From: Shewanella sp. KT0246
GTDB taxonomy: Bacteria; Pseudomonadota; Gammaproteobacteria; Enterobacterales; Shewanellaceae
NCBI RefSeq assembly: GCF_019654955.1
Contig: NZ_BPEV01000035.1
Location: forward strand, 1-48,599
Reading direction: 5' to 3'
Length of the DNA: 48,599 nt
Below the pieces are notes generated by a model. The model did no database searches, was not told the DNA's origin, and saw only the letters and a list, made by a program, of their open reading frames with translations. This document shows, piece by piece, positions 36,508-43,679 of the stretch. Within the stretch, counting starts at the first letter, position 1. Each line of letters begins with the position of its first letter. Both the position numbers and the translations under genes were made by a program.

Positions 36508-36960
36508 ATGACACATTCGGTTCCTACTACTATCCCTAAAACCAAACCCGCAGCAGGTTTTGTTAGTCGCTACAAAACGATATTCATTATTTTAATGACC
36601 CTTGTATTTATCGCCATCGGCTCAGTTGTATTAGCCAGCGGTTTTACTGTGCACCATCAAGATATTCCAGCGGATTATTGGACCACCACATCCGCGCTTA
36701 AAGGGAAATTACTTGATACCGAGATTTTTATCGGCGCACTGACCATGATGCTGATTGTCACGATTTGCTTAGCGATTTGGGGTTATTGGAAATTGCACTC
36801 ACTACCTAAAAAACATGCAGAACATACGGGACAAGCCAAGTTGGTGTTTTGGTTATGTACTATCGGCTTTTTTTATAACGAATTGTGGATAGCAGCCATC
36901 TTAATTGTAGTAACGGACTGGAAAAAAATTACTGCAGTGATAAAAGGGAGACAAGCATAA
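36508..36960 (+). CDS. Inner membrane protein coupled to an HlyD-type protein
   Basis: This 150-residue protein has an extended charged N-terminus (about 20 residues) and three predicted membrane segments (TIFIILMTLVFIAIGSVVLASG; IFIGALTMMLIVTICLAIWGYW; LVFWLCTIGFFYNELWIAAILIVV). I recognise no named family with confidence. Its stop TAA (36958-36960) overlaps the ATG of the HlyD gene in TAATG, and the ribosome site GGGAG lies inside it, so the two are translationally coupled. The arrangement recalls the E. coli yiaW-yiaV and yibI-yibH pairs, in which a small membrane protein (DUF3302) precedes an HlyD protein; the sequences are not obviously alike. Confidence 0.7.
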   Translation: MTHSVPTTIPKTKPAAGFVSRYKTIFIILMTLVFIAIGSVVLASGFTVHHQDIPADYWTTTSALKGKLLDTEIFIGALTMMLIVTICLAIWGYWKLHSLPKKHAEHTGQAKLVFWLCTIGFFYNELWIAAILIVVTDWKKITAVIKGRQA

Positions 36961-37946
36961 TGAAAGAGCTACTTTACCCATATATATTGATTTGCTGGAT
37001 TTTGTTAAAAACGGGCTTAGTCAAGCGCACAACGGCTAATTACATTTCAATGGTTGTGGTGGGCGTGCTGATTAACTTAGCAGTGTTTTTCGCCCATCGA
37101 TTTTATTCGCCAGTGGATTTAACTGACTCATCGGTTGTGAGAGCGCAAACGGCGATTTTAAGTCCGATAACTGAATCAATCGACCATTACTACGTTGAGC
37201 ATAATCAGCGTGTTGAAAAAGGGCAGTTATTATATACCTTGGTAAATAACGAAGAGAGTAATAGCTTGCGCCAAATTGAAGCTGAAATTAACAGCCTAGA
37301 TAGCGAAATTAGCCAAACAGAACAAGACTTAACAAGACTGACTCAAGTTAAAAACGTGGTAGCAAAACGCGATATTGACCAATATCAGTCAACGCTCAGC
37401 TCGCTAAGGTTTGACCGTGAGTCATTGCTAGCGCAGCAGCAACAAGCTGAATTTGAAAATAACCAACTTGAAATTCGTGCGCCTTTTGATGGTGCGATTA
37501 CTCGAATCGACACTGCAGCAGGCTCAAGAGTGGGTAACATTCAACTGTGGAATACTGAGACGAAGATTTTAGAAATGCGTATCCCTGATCAATTATGGAA
37601 TAGGGTGAAGCAAGGCCAGTTTGCTGAGTTTTATGTTGATGCTTATCCAGGTCATATTTTTCGAGGTAGAGTACATTCAATTTCATTAGCAACAGGTGAA
37701 GCTAGAGGTAGTCATGGTAGCCAAGAGCAAGGTGTTGCTCAGCAACTTATTAATAACTCGAAAAACATTGGCCGCACCGTGTTAATTGAATTCACCGACC
37801 CTGAAGGGATTGAAATCCCCATTGGTGCTCGAGGCTCTGCGTGGATATCAACTGAAAAGCCGTTTTCATTATTAGGTCCAATCGATATGTTAGGCGCAGC
37901 CACGTTAAGACTTAAAGCAATGAAGAGTTATTTTGGCGCCTTTTGA
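36960..37946 (+). CDS. HlyD family periplasmic adaptor
   Basis: This 328-residue membrane-fusion protein has a short cytoplasmic N-terminus and one or two membrane segments (YPYILICWILLKTG; YISMVVVGVLINLAVFF). A biotinyl-lipoyl half follows (VVRAQTAILSPITESIDHYYVEHNQRVEKGQLLY), then a coiled-coil hairpin (residues about 100-155, SLRQIEAEINSLDSEISQTEQDLTRL...). The returning lipoyl half is IRAPFDGAITRIDTAAGSRVG, and the rest is beta-barrel. The start is the ATG at 36960, overlapping the previous stop. HlyD proteins bridge an inner-membrane pump and an outer-membrane channel; no pump or TolC gene is adjacent, so its partners are elsewhere or it acts with the small membrane protein. Confidence 0.9.
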   Translation: MKELLYPYILICWILLKTGLVKRTTANYISMVVVGVLINLAVFFAHRFYSPVDLTDSSVVRAQTAILSPITESIDHYYVEHNQRVEKGQLLYTLVNNEESNSLRQIEAEINSLDSEISQTEQDLTRLTQVKNVVAKRDIDQYQSTLSSLRFDRESLLAQQQQAEFENNQLEIRAPFDGAITRIDTAAGSRVGNIQLWNTETKILEMRIPDQLWNRVKQGQFAEFYVDAYPGHIFRGRVHSISLATGEARGSHGSQEQGVAQQLINNSKNIGRTVLIEFTDPEGIEIPIGARGSAWISTEKPFSLLGPIDMLGAATLRLKAMKSYFGAF

Positions 37947-37988
37947 TTTAGGCACTCCTTATTTAGGTTGCCTCATTCTTAAACACTC

Positions 37989-38049
37989 TAATGCCGAAGC
38001 ATTTTAATGATCAAATTGAGCTTGCAGGAGCTTAATTTAATCGGCATTA
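37989..38049. repeat. Inverted repeat after the HlyD gene
   Basis: TAATGCCGA (37989-37997) and its exact complement TCGGCATTA (38041-38049) are separated by 43 bases, with an inner AAGC/GCTT pair. It could fold as a long hairpin downstream of the HlyD gene. There is no T-run, so it is not a classical terminator. Confidence 0.5.
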
Positions 38050-38139
38050 GTAACTTATTTGTTTGAATATTGTTGATAACTGGTTACTATTGATAGGCAA
38101 GTTAATCGTTTATAAACACAGATAAATTAGAGGTTTACT

Positions 38140-38634
38140 ATGTCAGAAGAACAAACCACGCTAGCTAGACCATTACATGGTTTTAATAGCCCACAACGTT
38201 ATTTTGTAGGTTATACCTTAGCAGTGTTAGTTGATTTAACTGTGTTGAACTTACTTGCTGAGTATTGGCAACATATCACCGTGTCGTCTTTTTCGGTAAC
38301 CTTGTTAGTTGCCATTTTACTGCAATTATTACTCAAGCTAACTATTGCATTTGAACACAAGTTAGCTGATCACTTTAAGAGTAAACCGGGTACGGCGCCA
38401 AAGATTTACCGCGCGTTAAGCACATGGGCAATTTTGTTCTTTTCAAAAATTATTATGCTTGAAGCGATTAACTTAGCATTTGGTGACAGCATTACCTTTA
38501 CCGGGCCGTTCAACGGAATTGTTGCCTTCTTTGTATTGGTATTTGGGATATTAATCGCTGAGTTTTTGGTTTCGAAAATTTACTTTTCACTGCGTGATAA
38601 ACCGACTGACGAAGCAACAGCTGAAACTGCTTAA
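38140..38634 (+). CDS. Membrane protein of unknown function
   Basis: This 164-residue protein has four predicted membrane segments (about 25-42, 50-70, 90-108 and 117-143; for example YTLAVLVDLTVLNLLAEYW and FNGIVAFFVLVFGILIAEFLVSKIY). The polar ends are short and the C-terminus is acidic. The ribosome site AGAGG lies seven bases upstream of the ATG. I cannot assign a family. It follows the HlyD gene by 193 bases and is probably a separate transcript, closed by a weak terminator. Confidence 0.7.
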   Translation: MSEEQTTLARPLHGFNSPQRYFVGYTLAVLVDLTVLNLLAEYWQHITVSSFSVTLLVAILLQLLLKLTIAFEHKLADHFKSKPGTAPKIYRALSTWAILFFSKIIMLEAINLAFGDSITFTGPFNGIVAFFVLVFGILIAEFLVSKIYFSLRDKPTDEATAETA

Positions 38635-38652
38635 GATTATTTATCTTGCATG

Positions 38653-38689
38653 AAGGGAGCTAAAATTATTGAGGCTCCCTTTAGTTTTT
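38653..38689 (+). terminator. Probable terminator after the 38140 membrane gene
   Basis: Stem AAGGGAGC / GCTCCCTT (38653-38660 with 38674-38681), a 13-base loop, and TTTAGTTTTT after it. The loop is long, so the call is tentative. Confidence 0.6.
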
Positions 38690-38909
38690 GCAACTCAAAT
38701 GACAAATGGTGTTAGTAAAATACAGTTGAATTTACTGAAGAATTTAAGCCAAAAAAAATGAGTAAGCCAATAAAGGATTACTCATAAAAATTCACTAGTT
38801 CACAACATAAAGGGCGGAACACGAGTGATTATGAGCCTTTATGCTTAAACGAAAATTAAATTAGTCATTCACATTGTGATCTCAAGCCGTTTTTTGACCA
38901 AAAGTCATA

Positions 38910-40208
38910 TTATCTCAACGACTTTTGACGATTTAATGAAATCAGCTTATCTAACACTCGTTCACCATCAATACGAATACCATTGTGCTCATATTCAGAT
39001 GTTAGCCAATATTGAAGGTTATCAACCAAGACCGCTGTTTCGAGGCTGTAATTCATATCAACATACATATCTTCGCTATAAATTGCTGCTGTAACGGGCA
39101 CTGTGTTTTGCATTAACACATCAACGTCATATAAATTGCTCCAATCAGATTTACTGGCAATAGCATCGGCTAAGGCTTTAAGCGGCTTTAGTTGGTTAAA
39201 TTGCTCAAACATCCATGGATAAATCATCTCGCCAGTAAATAACAGGCGTTGACCTTTTTGATAATTAAACTGCTGGAACTGCTCTCTTACACGGTGGGCC
39301 GACCAATTAGCACCTTGCTGATGGAACTGCTGGCAATAAATCGATTCATGCATTAAAGCAAAAATAGGGTTGGTATTGTAGTCCAAGAACTGACTAAATT
39401 GATGTAAGAAAAGCGGATTAATCTGCTTGCCTGAAGCTGTGTCAATTAATGCTTGCTCTAACAGGTAATACACTGCTTCAGGGCCTTGTTCCATCCCGAT
39501 ATTAACCCCAAGTAACTGTAGCATTTCAACGGTGAGTTGTTCACCTGTGGCTAATGAAACTTGGTTGTTATCTACGTATTCAGCAAGCTCAGCGGTTAAT
39601 TGCTCTGCATCTTTAAAGCGGCGATAAAAGTCATTATTCTTTTTAATCACACGTTGATAGGTCGCTTTGTAAACATCATCAGCGCGGCGAGTTAATGATG
39701 GAATACCGCCGGTAATAAAGGCTTCTTTAATCGAATCTGGCGCAGCAGACAGGTAGTGCAATACACAAAAACCACCAAAGCTTTGGCCTAAAATGCTCCA
39801 CTGAGTATTGTTGGTCAGTTTAAGGCGAATAAACTCAGCGTCGCGAATAATATTGTCAGCTCGAAATTGGCTAACGTACTCTACTTGCTGTTCAAGGGGT
39901 AAATGGTTCAGCGTGACATGATTAATTAAACTTGAAAGGCCGGTGCCTCGTTGGTCGAGTAAAATAACCCGATACTCTTGCAAAGCACGTTTTATCCAGC
40001 CGCTATTTTCAATGGGTCTAACTGCACCAAAACCTGGGCCACCTTGAAAATACACTAAATAAGGTAAGTCTTTTTGTTGGTTTTCAGTACTGACTATTTC
40101 ACGAGCAAATACCGTTATTTTCTCTCCTTCTGGTTGCTGATAATTGAGCGGAACCGAGAAAAAATGTTTCTTTGAAACAATACCTGAGAGAATGCTGTCC
40201 ATTTGCAT
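38910..40208 (-). CDS. Alpha/beta hydrolase, proline iminopeptidase-like (S33)
   Basis: This 432-residue protein has the oxyanion-hole motif GGPGF at residues 56-60, DQRGTGLSS (85-93) and the nucleophile elbow GQSFGG with Ser143. The acid is probably the Asp in IYSEDMYVD, and the histidine is probably His408 in EHNGIR near the C-terminus. The long cap between the strands matches prolyl aminopeptidase-type S33 peptidases. The likely reaction is removal of an N-terminal proline or a similar residue from peptides. It is the only large minus-strand gene in this half of the window. There is no signal peptide. Confidence 0.9.
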   Translation of the reverse strand: MQMDSILSGIVSKKHFFSVPLNYQQPEGEKITVFAREIVSTENQQKDLPYLVYFQGGPGFGAVRPIENSGWIKRALQEYRVILLDQRGTGLSSLINHVTLNHLPLEQQVEYVSQFRADNIIRDAEFIRLKLTNNTQWSILGQSFGGFCVLHYLSAAPDSIKEAFITGGIPSLTRRADDVYKATYQRVIKKNNDFYRRFKDAEQLTAELAEYVDNNQVSLATGEQLTVEMLQLLGVNIGMEQGPEAVYYLLEQALIDTASGKQINPLFLHQFSQFLDYNTNPIFALMHESIYCQQFHQQGANWSAHRVREQFQQFNYQKGQRLLFTGEMIYPWMFEQFNQLKPLKALADAIASKSDWSNLYDVDVLMQNTVPVTAAIYSEDMYVDMNYSLETAVLVDNLQYWLTSEYEHNGIRIDGERVLDKLISLNRQKSLR

Positions 40209-40609
40209 GCCGTACCTGTGAAGAGAGACTAGAGAAAGGTAGTATTGTAGAAAGCTTAACTATCGATCACAATGAAAACTTAAGCTGAATTAGCTAAGTT
40301 TTGTTAGCAAAAGCTAATTTATGTTTGTAATTGTTTATAATCGCTTCAACTCACTCTTATTACTCACCTTTAAATACAGTTTGATTGTTAATGATCTATT
40401 CATATTAAAATAAGGAACTAAGAGTAAATTAACCTTGTTTATTGCTTAAATAAATACATTGAATGTACGGTCTATATATCAAGTTGGCATCAAGCGTTCG
40501 TGTGATTGTGTTTTTTTTATAAATATTTAAAAGATAGATCAAACTTTTTTACGCCACTTGAAGCATAATAAGCTCAAAGCAAACACTTGCTACTGTGAGG
40601 AAATAAGAA
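40209..40609. other. Divergent spacer with no gene found
   Basis: About 400 AT-rich bases between the S33 hydrolase gene and the metallo-beta-lactamase gene, which are transcribed away from each other. It should hold both promoters. A 31-codon frame from 40321 has no ribosome site. No repeat, RNA or operator was recognised. Confidence 0.5.
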
Positions 40610-41254
40610 ATGAAATATCAAATCATTCCAGTTACCCCGTTCCAACAAAATTGTAGTGTGATTTGGTGTGAAAAAACCAAACTAGCAGCAGTGGTTGATC
40701 CCGGCGGAGACATTGATCGCATTGTGACCGAAGTCAGTAAGTTAGGGCTTACTTTAGATAAAATCTTATTAACTCACGGTCATATTGATCATGTTGGTGG
40801 TGCTAAAATGCTCGCTAATCAACTCAATATTCCGATTATTGGACCGCATATTGCTGACCAATTCTGGCTAGAAAACTTAGCGAAGCAGAGTCAAAATTTT
40901 GGTTTCCCGCATATAGATTCTTTTGAACCAACTCAGTATTTAAACGAAGGCGATGAAGTCACTATTGGTGAGCAAACCCTAGCAGTACTACATTGTCCAG
41001 GCCATACACCAGGTCACGTGGTATTTCACTCAAAAGAGTCGCATCTTGCATGGGTTGGTGACGTCCTTTTTAGAAGTTCAATTGGCCGAACTGATTTCCC
41101 GCAATCAGATCATAAGCAGCTGATTAACTCAATTACGCAAAAGCTATGGCCTTTAGGCGACAAGGTGAGTTTTATTCCGGGTCATGGCCCTATGTCTACT
41201 TTTGAAGAAGAGCGACAGCACAACCCATTTGTGGCAGATCAGTTACTGGCTTAA
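40610..41254 (+). CDS. Metallo-beta-lactamase fold hydrolase (YcbL / glyoxalase II-like)
   Basis: This 214-residue protein has the zinc motif THGHIDH (His56, His58, Asp60, His61). Further ligands are in CPGHTPGH, an Asp in VGDVLF, and a final histidine in FIPGHGP. The length and FQQNCSVIWCE opening fit the YcbL group of type II glyoxalases, which hydrolyse S-lactoylglutathione or other thioesters. GAGG lies nine bases upstream. No partner gene is adjacent; 240 bases separate it from the molybdenum-hydroxylase operon. Confidence 0.92.
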   Translation: MKYQIIPVTPFQQNCSVIWCEKTKLAAVVDPGGDIDRIVTEVSKLGLTLDKILLTHGHIDHVGGAKMLANQLNIPIIGPHIADQFWLENLAKQSQNFGFPHIDSFEPTQYLNEGDEVTIGEQTLAVLHCPGHTPGHVVFHSKESHLAWVGDVLFRSSIGRTDFPQSDHKQLINSITQKLWPLGDKVSFIPGHGPMSTFEEERQHNPFVADQLLA

Positions 41255-41316
41255 GCCAGTCGATATGTCGGGATATAAAGTTACATTTTTTTACCTATTA
41301 TCCGCACCTATGCAAA

Positions 41317-41340
41317 CCAGCGAGTAGCCTGACTCGCTGG
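41317..41340. other. GC-rich hairpin between the MBL gene and the xdhC operon
   Basis: A perfect 9-bp stem CCAGCGAGT / ACTCGCTGG with a six-base loop. It has no T-run, so it is either a weak terminator, a protein-binding site or an RNA-structure element. It stands out in an AT-rich spacer. Confidence 0.5.
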
Positions 41341-41494
41341 CAATCCTCCCTCGAGTTTACATGGTTTATTACATTCTTTAGCCTTCACTAATCTTTGCAT
41401 TATTGACATCCTTTGTTAGCTTATAAGCTCCAACACAACAATGTGCTGGCAATGACTCGTATCTTAACTAGGCTATGAGTTAATTAAGGATTGA

Positions 41495-42550
41495 TTGAGC
41501 AGGCAAGGATTTATGGCGCATCACTTATTATCACTATTGGATATTTGGGCTGAAAAACCGCAACTTGAATGGGCATTAGCTGTTATTACTTCGGTTGAAG
41601 GTTCATCTTACCGTAAGCCCGGTGCCATGATGTTATTTGACCCGTTAGGCAAAACTCTGGGAATGCTCAGTGGTGGTTGTCTAGAGGCCGACTTACGCCG
41701 ACATGCACAGCAAGCAATTCAAACTCAGCAAGTGCTTCATCTTACTTATGATGCCACCGATGAAAACGACACGAGTTATCAGCTAGGTTGTGGTGGGTTA
41801 GTTAATATCATGATGGTGCCATTACTGGCTGACAACCATTACCTTGGCTTACCTGAGCTGCACCAGCAATTAACCCTTGGTTATCGCGGCCACTATCAAT
41901 TATCCCTTAATAACAATGCCAGTCACGCTGGTGAGATGTCAGGTAGATTTATTGCGTCTGATACCAATAAGCCAATTCAAACTAACGACTTATCGAATAA
42001 AGCTCAGCAACTCACATTAGCTGAGAAAGAGTATTTATCGATACCAGTTCGTGCACCATTTCATTTAGGCATATTCGGCGGTGGATTAGATGCACAGCCT
42101 TTAGCGGCAATGGCTGCCCAATTAGACTGGAAAGTTACCGTATTTGATAGTCGCTCAGCCTATGCTCGCAGCTATGATTTTCCGGTTGCTAAAATCAATA
42201 AAACCCCACTGCAACAACTTAAAAGTGACACATTAACTCAATTAGACGCTGCTGTTGTGATGAATCACAATCTTGAGTTAGATGCACTAGCACTTAGCGC
42301 ATTACAGCCCACCGATATCGCTTATATCGCGTTATTAGGCCCAGGGCACAGACGAGATAAAGTGCTAGGTTTAGCCAAGCTTTCACAGCAAGAGTTCAGT
42401 GGCTTCTTTTCAGCGCCTGCAGGACTCGCGCTCGGCGGCGAATTACCGAGCTCGGTAGCAATAAGCATATTATCCCAGTGTCATGGGGTGCTCCATCATA
42501 GCATCGGTAAAGATGATGATTTATGCCGCTTAGATAGGGTCATGGGCTAG
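41495..42550 (+). CDS. XdhC/CoxI family molybdenum-hydroxylase maturation protein
   Basis: This 351-residue protein has the N-terminal XdhC block (LAVITSVEGSSYRKPGAMMLF...GMLSGGCLEADLRRHA) and a C-terminal Rossmann part with GIFGGGLDAQPLAAMAAQLDW and PAGLALGGELPSSVAISIL. XdhC proteins bind molybdenum cofactor, promote its sulfuration and insert it into the hydroxylase. The start is the TTG at 41495 (AAGGA five bases upstream); an ATG at 41513 is possible but has poorer spacing. The stop overlaps the GTG of the next gene by one base, as expected for an operon. Confidence 0.9.
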   Translation: MSRQGFMAHHLLSLLDIWAEKPQLEWALAVITSVEGSSYRKPGAMMLFDPLGKTLGMLSGGCLEADLRRHAQQAIQTQQVLHLTYDATDENDTSYQLGCGGLVNIMMVPLLADNHYLGLPELHQQLTLGYRGHYQLSLNNNASHAGEMSGRFIASDTNKPIQTNDLSNKAQQLTLAEKEYLSIPVRAPFHLGIFGGGLDAQPLAAMAAQLDWKVTVFDSRSAYARSYDFPVAKINKTPLQQLKSDTLTQLDAAVVMNHNLELDALALSALQPTDIAYIALLGPGHRRDKVLGLAKLSQQEFSGFFSAPAGLALGGELPSSVAISILSQCHGVLHHSIGKDDDLCRLDRVMG

Positions 42551-43206
42551 TGACTTTTTTATCTAAAGCCCCCAAAGTGATCAGCGTGATGTTGGCTGCG
42601 GGTCAAAGCACACGGTTTGATGGTGCAAAGCTTGCTGCCACAGTATCAGGCCCAGAAGTGAAAGACCCAGATCCACAAGCTGAAAACCACAGCTTGCTGA
42701 CGCATAGCTTATTGGAATTAACTCAAGCTGCTGAGCAAATAGATATTGGTAAACCTTGCGTAATTTTGGGCGGTCATATTGATGAATTATCTCCATTGGT
42801 GCCAATGAATACGCCGATACTCATCAATCAAGACTGGCAATCGGGTATTGCCAGTTCGGTGGACATGGCCGCCAAATATGCCCAAGCTGAAAAAGCTGAT
42901 GCCTTGCTATTAAGCCTTGCTGATCAAGTGGCTATTTCTCATTTACATTATTTAAGCCTCTATCGTTTGTTTTGTCTTTTTGGTCAAACGACAGCTGCTT
43001 ATTATCAACAAAACCCAGGTGTGCCAGCCATATTCCTTGCTGAAGACTTTGATGCCCTTCAGCAATTAACTGGCGATTCAGGGGCTAAAAAACTATTAAA
43101 ACAACATTTAACTAATCAAACCTTGGCCGTCTTTCCGTTAGAGCAAGCCGCCATTGATATTGATACCAAAGCCGATCTTAGCTGGTGGTTGGCTAACAAG
43201 GAGTAA
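42550..43206 (+). CDS. MobA-like nucleotidyltransferase (molybdenum cofactor cytidylyl/guanylyl transferase type)
   Basis: This 218-residue protein has the nucleotide loop LAAGQSTRFDGAKLA at residues 15-29, near the N-terminus, and NQDWQSGIASSVDMAAKY and SLADQVAISHLHY further on, as in MocA/MobA proteins. In xanthine-dehydrogenase-family operons the likely job is to convert molybdopterin to the cytosine or other dinucleotide form. The start is a GTG that overlaps the xdhC stop. The following gene begins a few bases after the stop. Which nucleotide it uses cannot be read from sequence. Confidence 0.88.
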   Translation: MTFLSKAPKVISVMLAAGQSTRFDGAKLAATVSGPEVKDPDPQAENHSLLTHSLLELTQAAEQIDIGKPCVILGGHIDELSPLVPMNTPILINQDWQSGIASSVDMAAKYAQAEKADALLLSLADQVAISHLHYLSLYRLFCLFGQTTAAYYQQNPGVPAIFLAEDFDALQQLTGDSGAKKLLKQHLTNQTLAVFPLEQAAIDIDTKADLSWWLANKE

Positions 43207-43209
43207 GTG

Positions 43210-43677
43210 ATGACGCAACAAAAGCAAACACTTGAAGTGAACGGTAAAAGTTTCACCCTAGATGCAGACCCTAATATGCCTATCTTATGGGCACTGCGGG
43301 ATATCTTAGGGTTAACTGGCACCAAGTACGGCTGCGGCGCTGGCCTTTGTGGAGCCTGCACTGTGCATATCGATGGTTCACCTGTACGTGGTTGTTTAAC
43401 CAGCATTAAGCAGGCCGCAGGTAAATCTGTAACGACCATTGAAGGGCTTGAAGCTGAAAAATTAAAAGCAGCTTGGGAGAAACACAACGTCCCGCAATGT
43501 GGTTACTGCCAAGCTGGGCAACTTATGTCAGCGGCAGCGTTACTTAACACCACAGCCAAACCTTCTGAAGCGCAAATCGATGATGCGATGTCAGGCAATA
43601 TTTGTCGCTGCGGCACTTATCCCCGTATTAAAGCTGCGATCAATACCGCAGCAGACAATCGTAAAGCGGAGGCATAA
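43210..43677 (+). CDS. 2Fe-2S subunit of a molybdenum hydroxylase
   Basis: This 155-residue protein binds two 2Fe-2S clusters. The ferredoxin-like N-terminal cluster uses cysteines 42, 47 and 50 (YGCGAGLCGACTVHIDG) and 62 (RGCLTS). The C-terminal helical domain has CGYCQAGQ and NICRCGTYPRI. It passes electrons from the molybdenum site of the large subunit, as in isoquinoline 1-oxidoreductase alpha. AAGGAG (43199-43204) lies five bases before the ATG at 43210; a GTG immediately in front is less well placed. It is followed two bases later by the large subunit. Confidence 0.95.
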   Translation: MTQQKQTLEVNGKSFTLDADPNMPILWALRDILGLTGTKYGCGAGLCGACTVHIDGSPVRGCLTSIKQAAGKSVTTIEGLEAEKLKAAWEKHNVPQCGYCQAGQLMSAAALLNTTAKPSEAQIDDAMSGNICRCGTYPRIKAAINTAADNRKAEA

Positions 43678-43679
43678 CC

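Noticed and set aside
40321..40416. 31-codon frame in the S33/MBL divergent spacer
   Set aside because: It has no ribosome site or recognisable protein features, and AT-rich spacers throw up such frames by chance.
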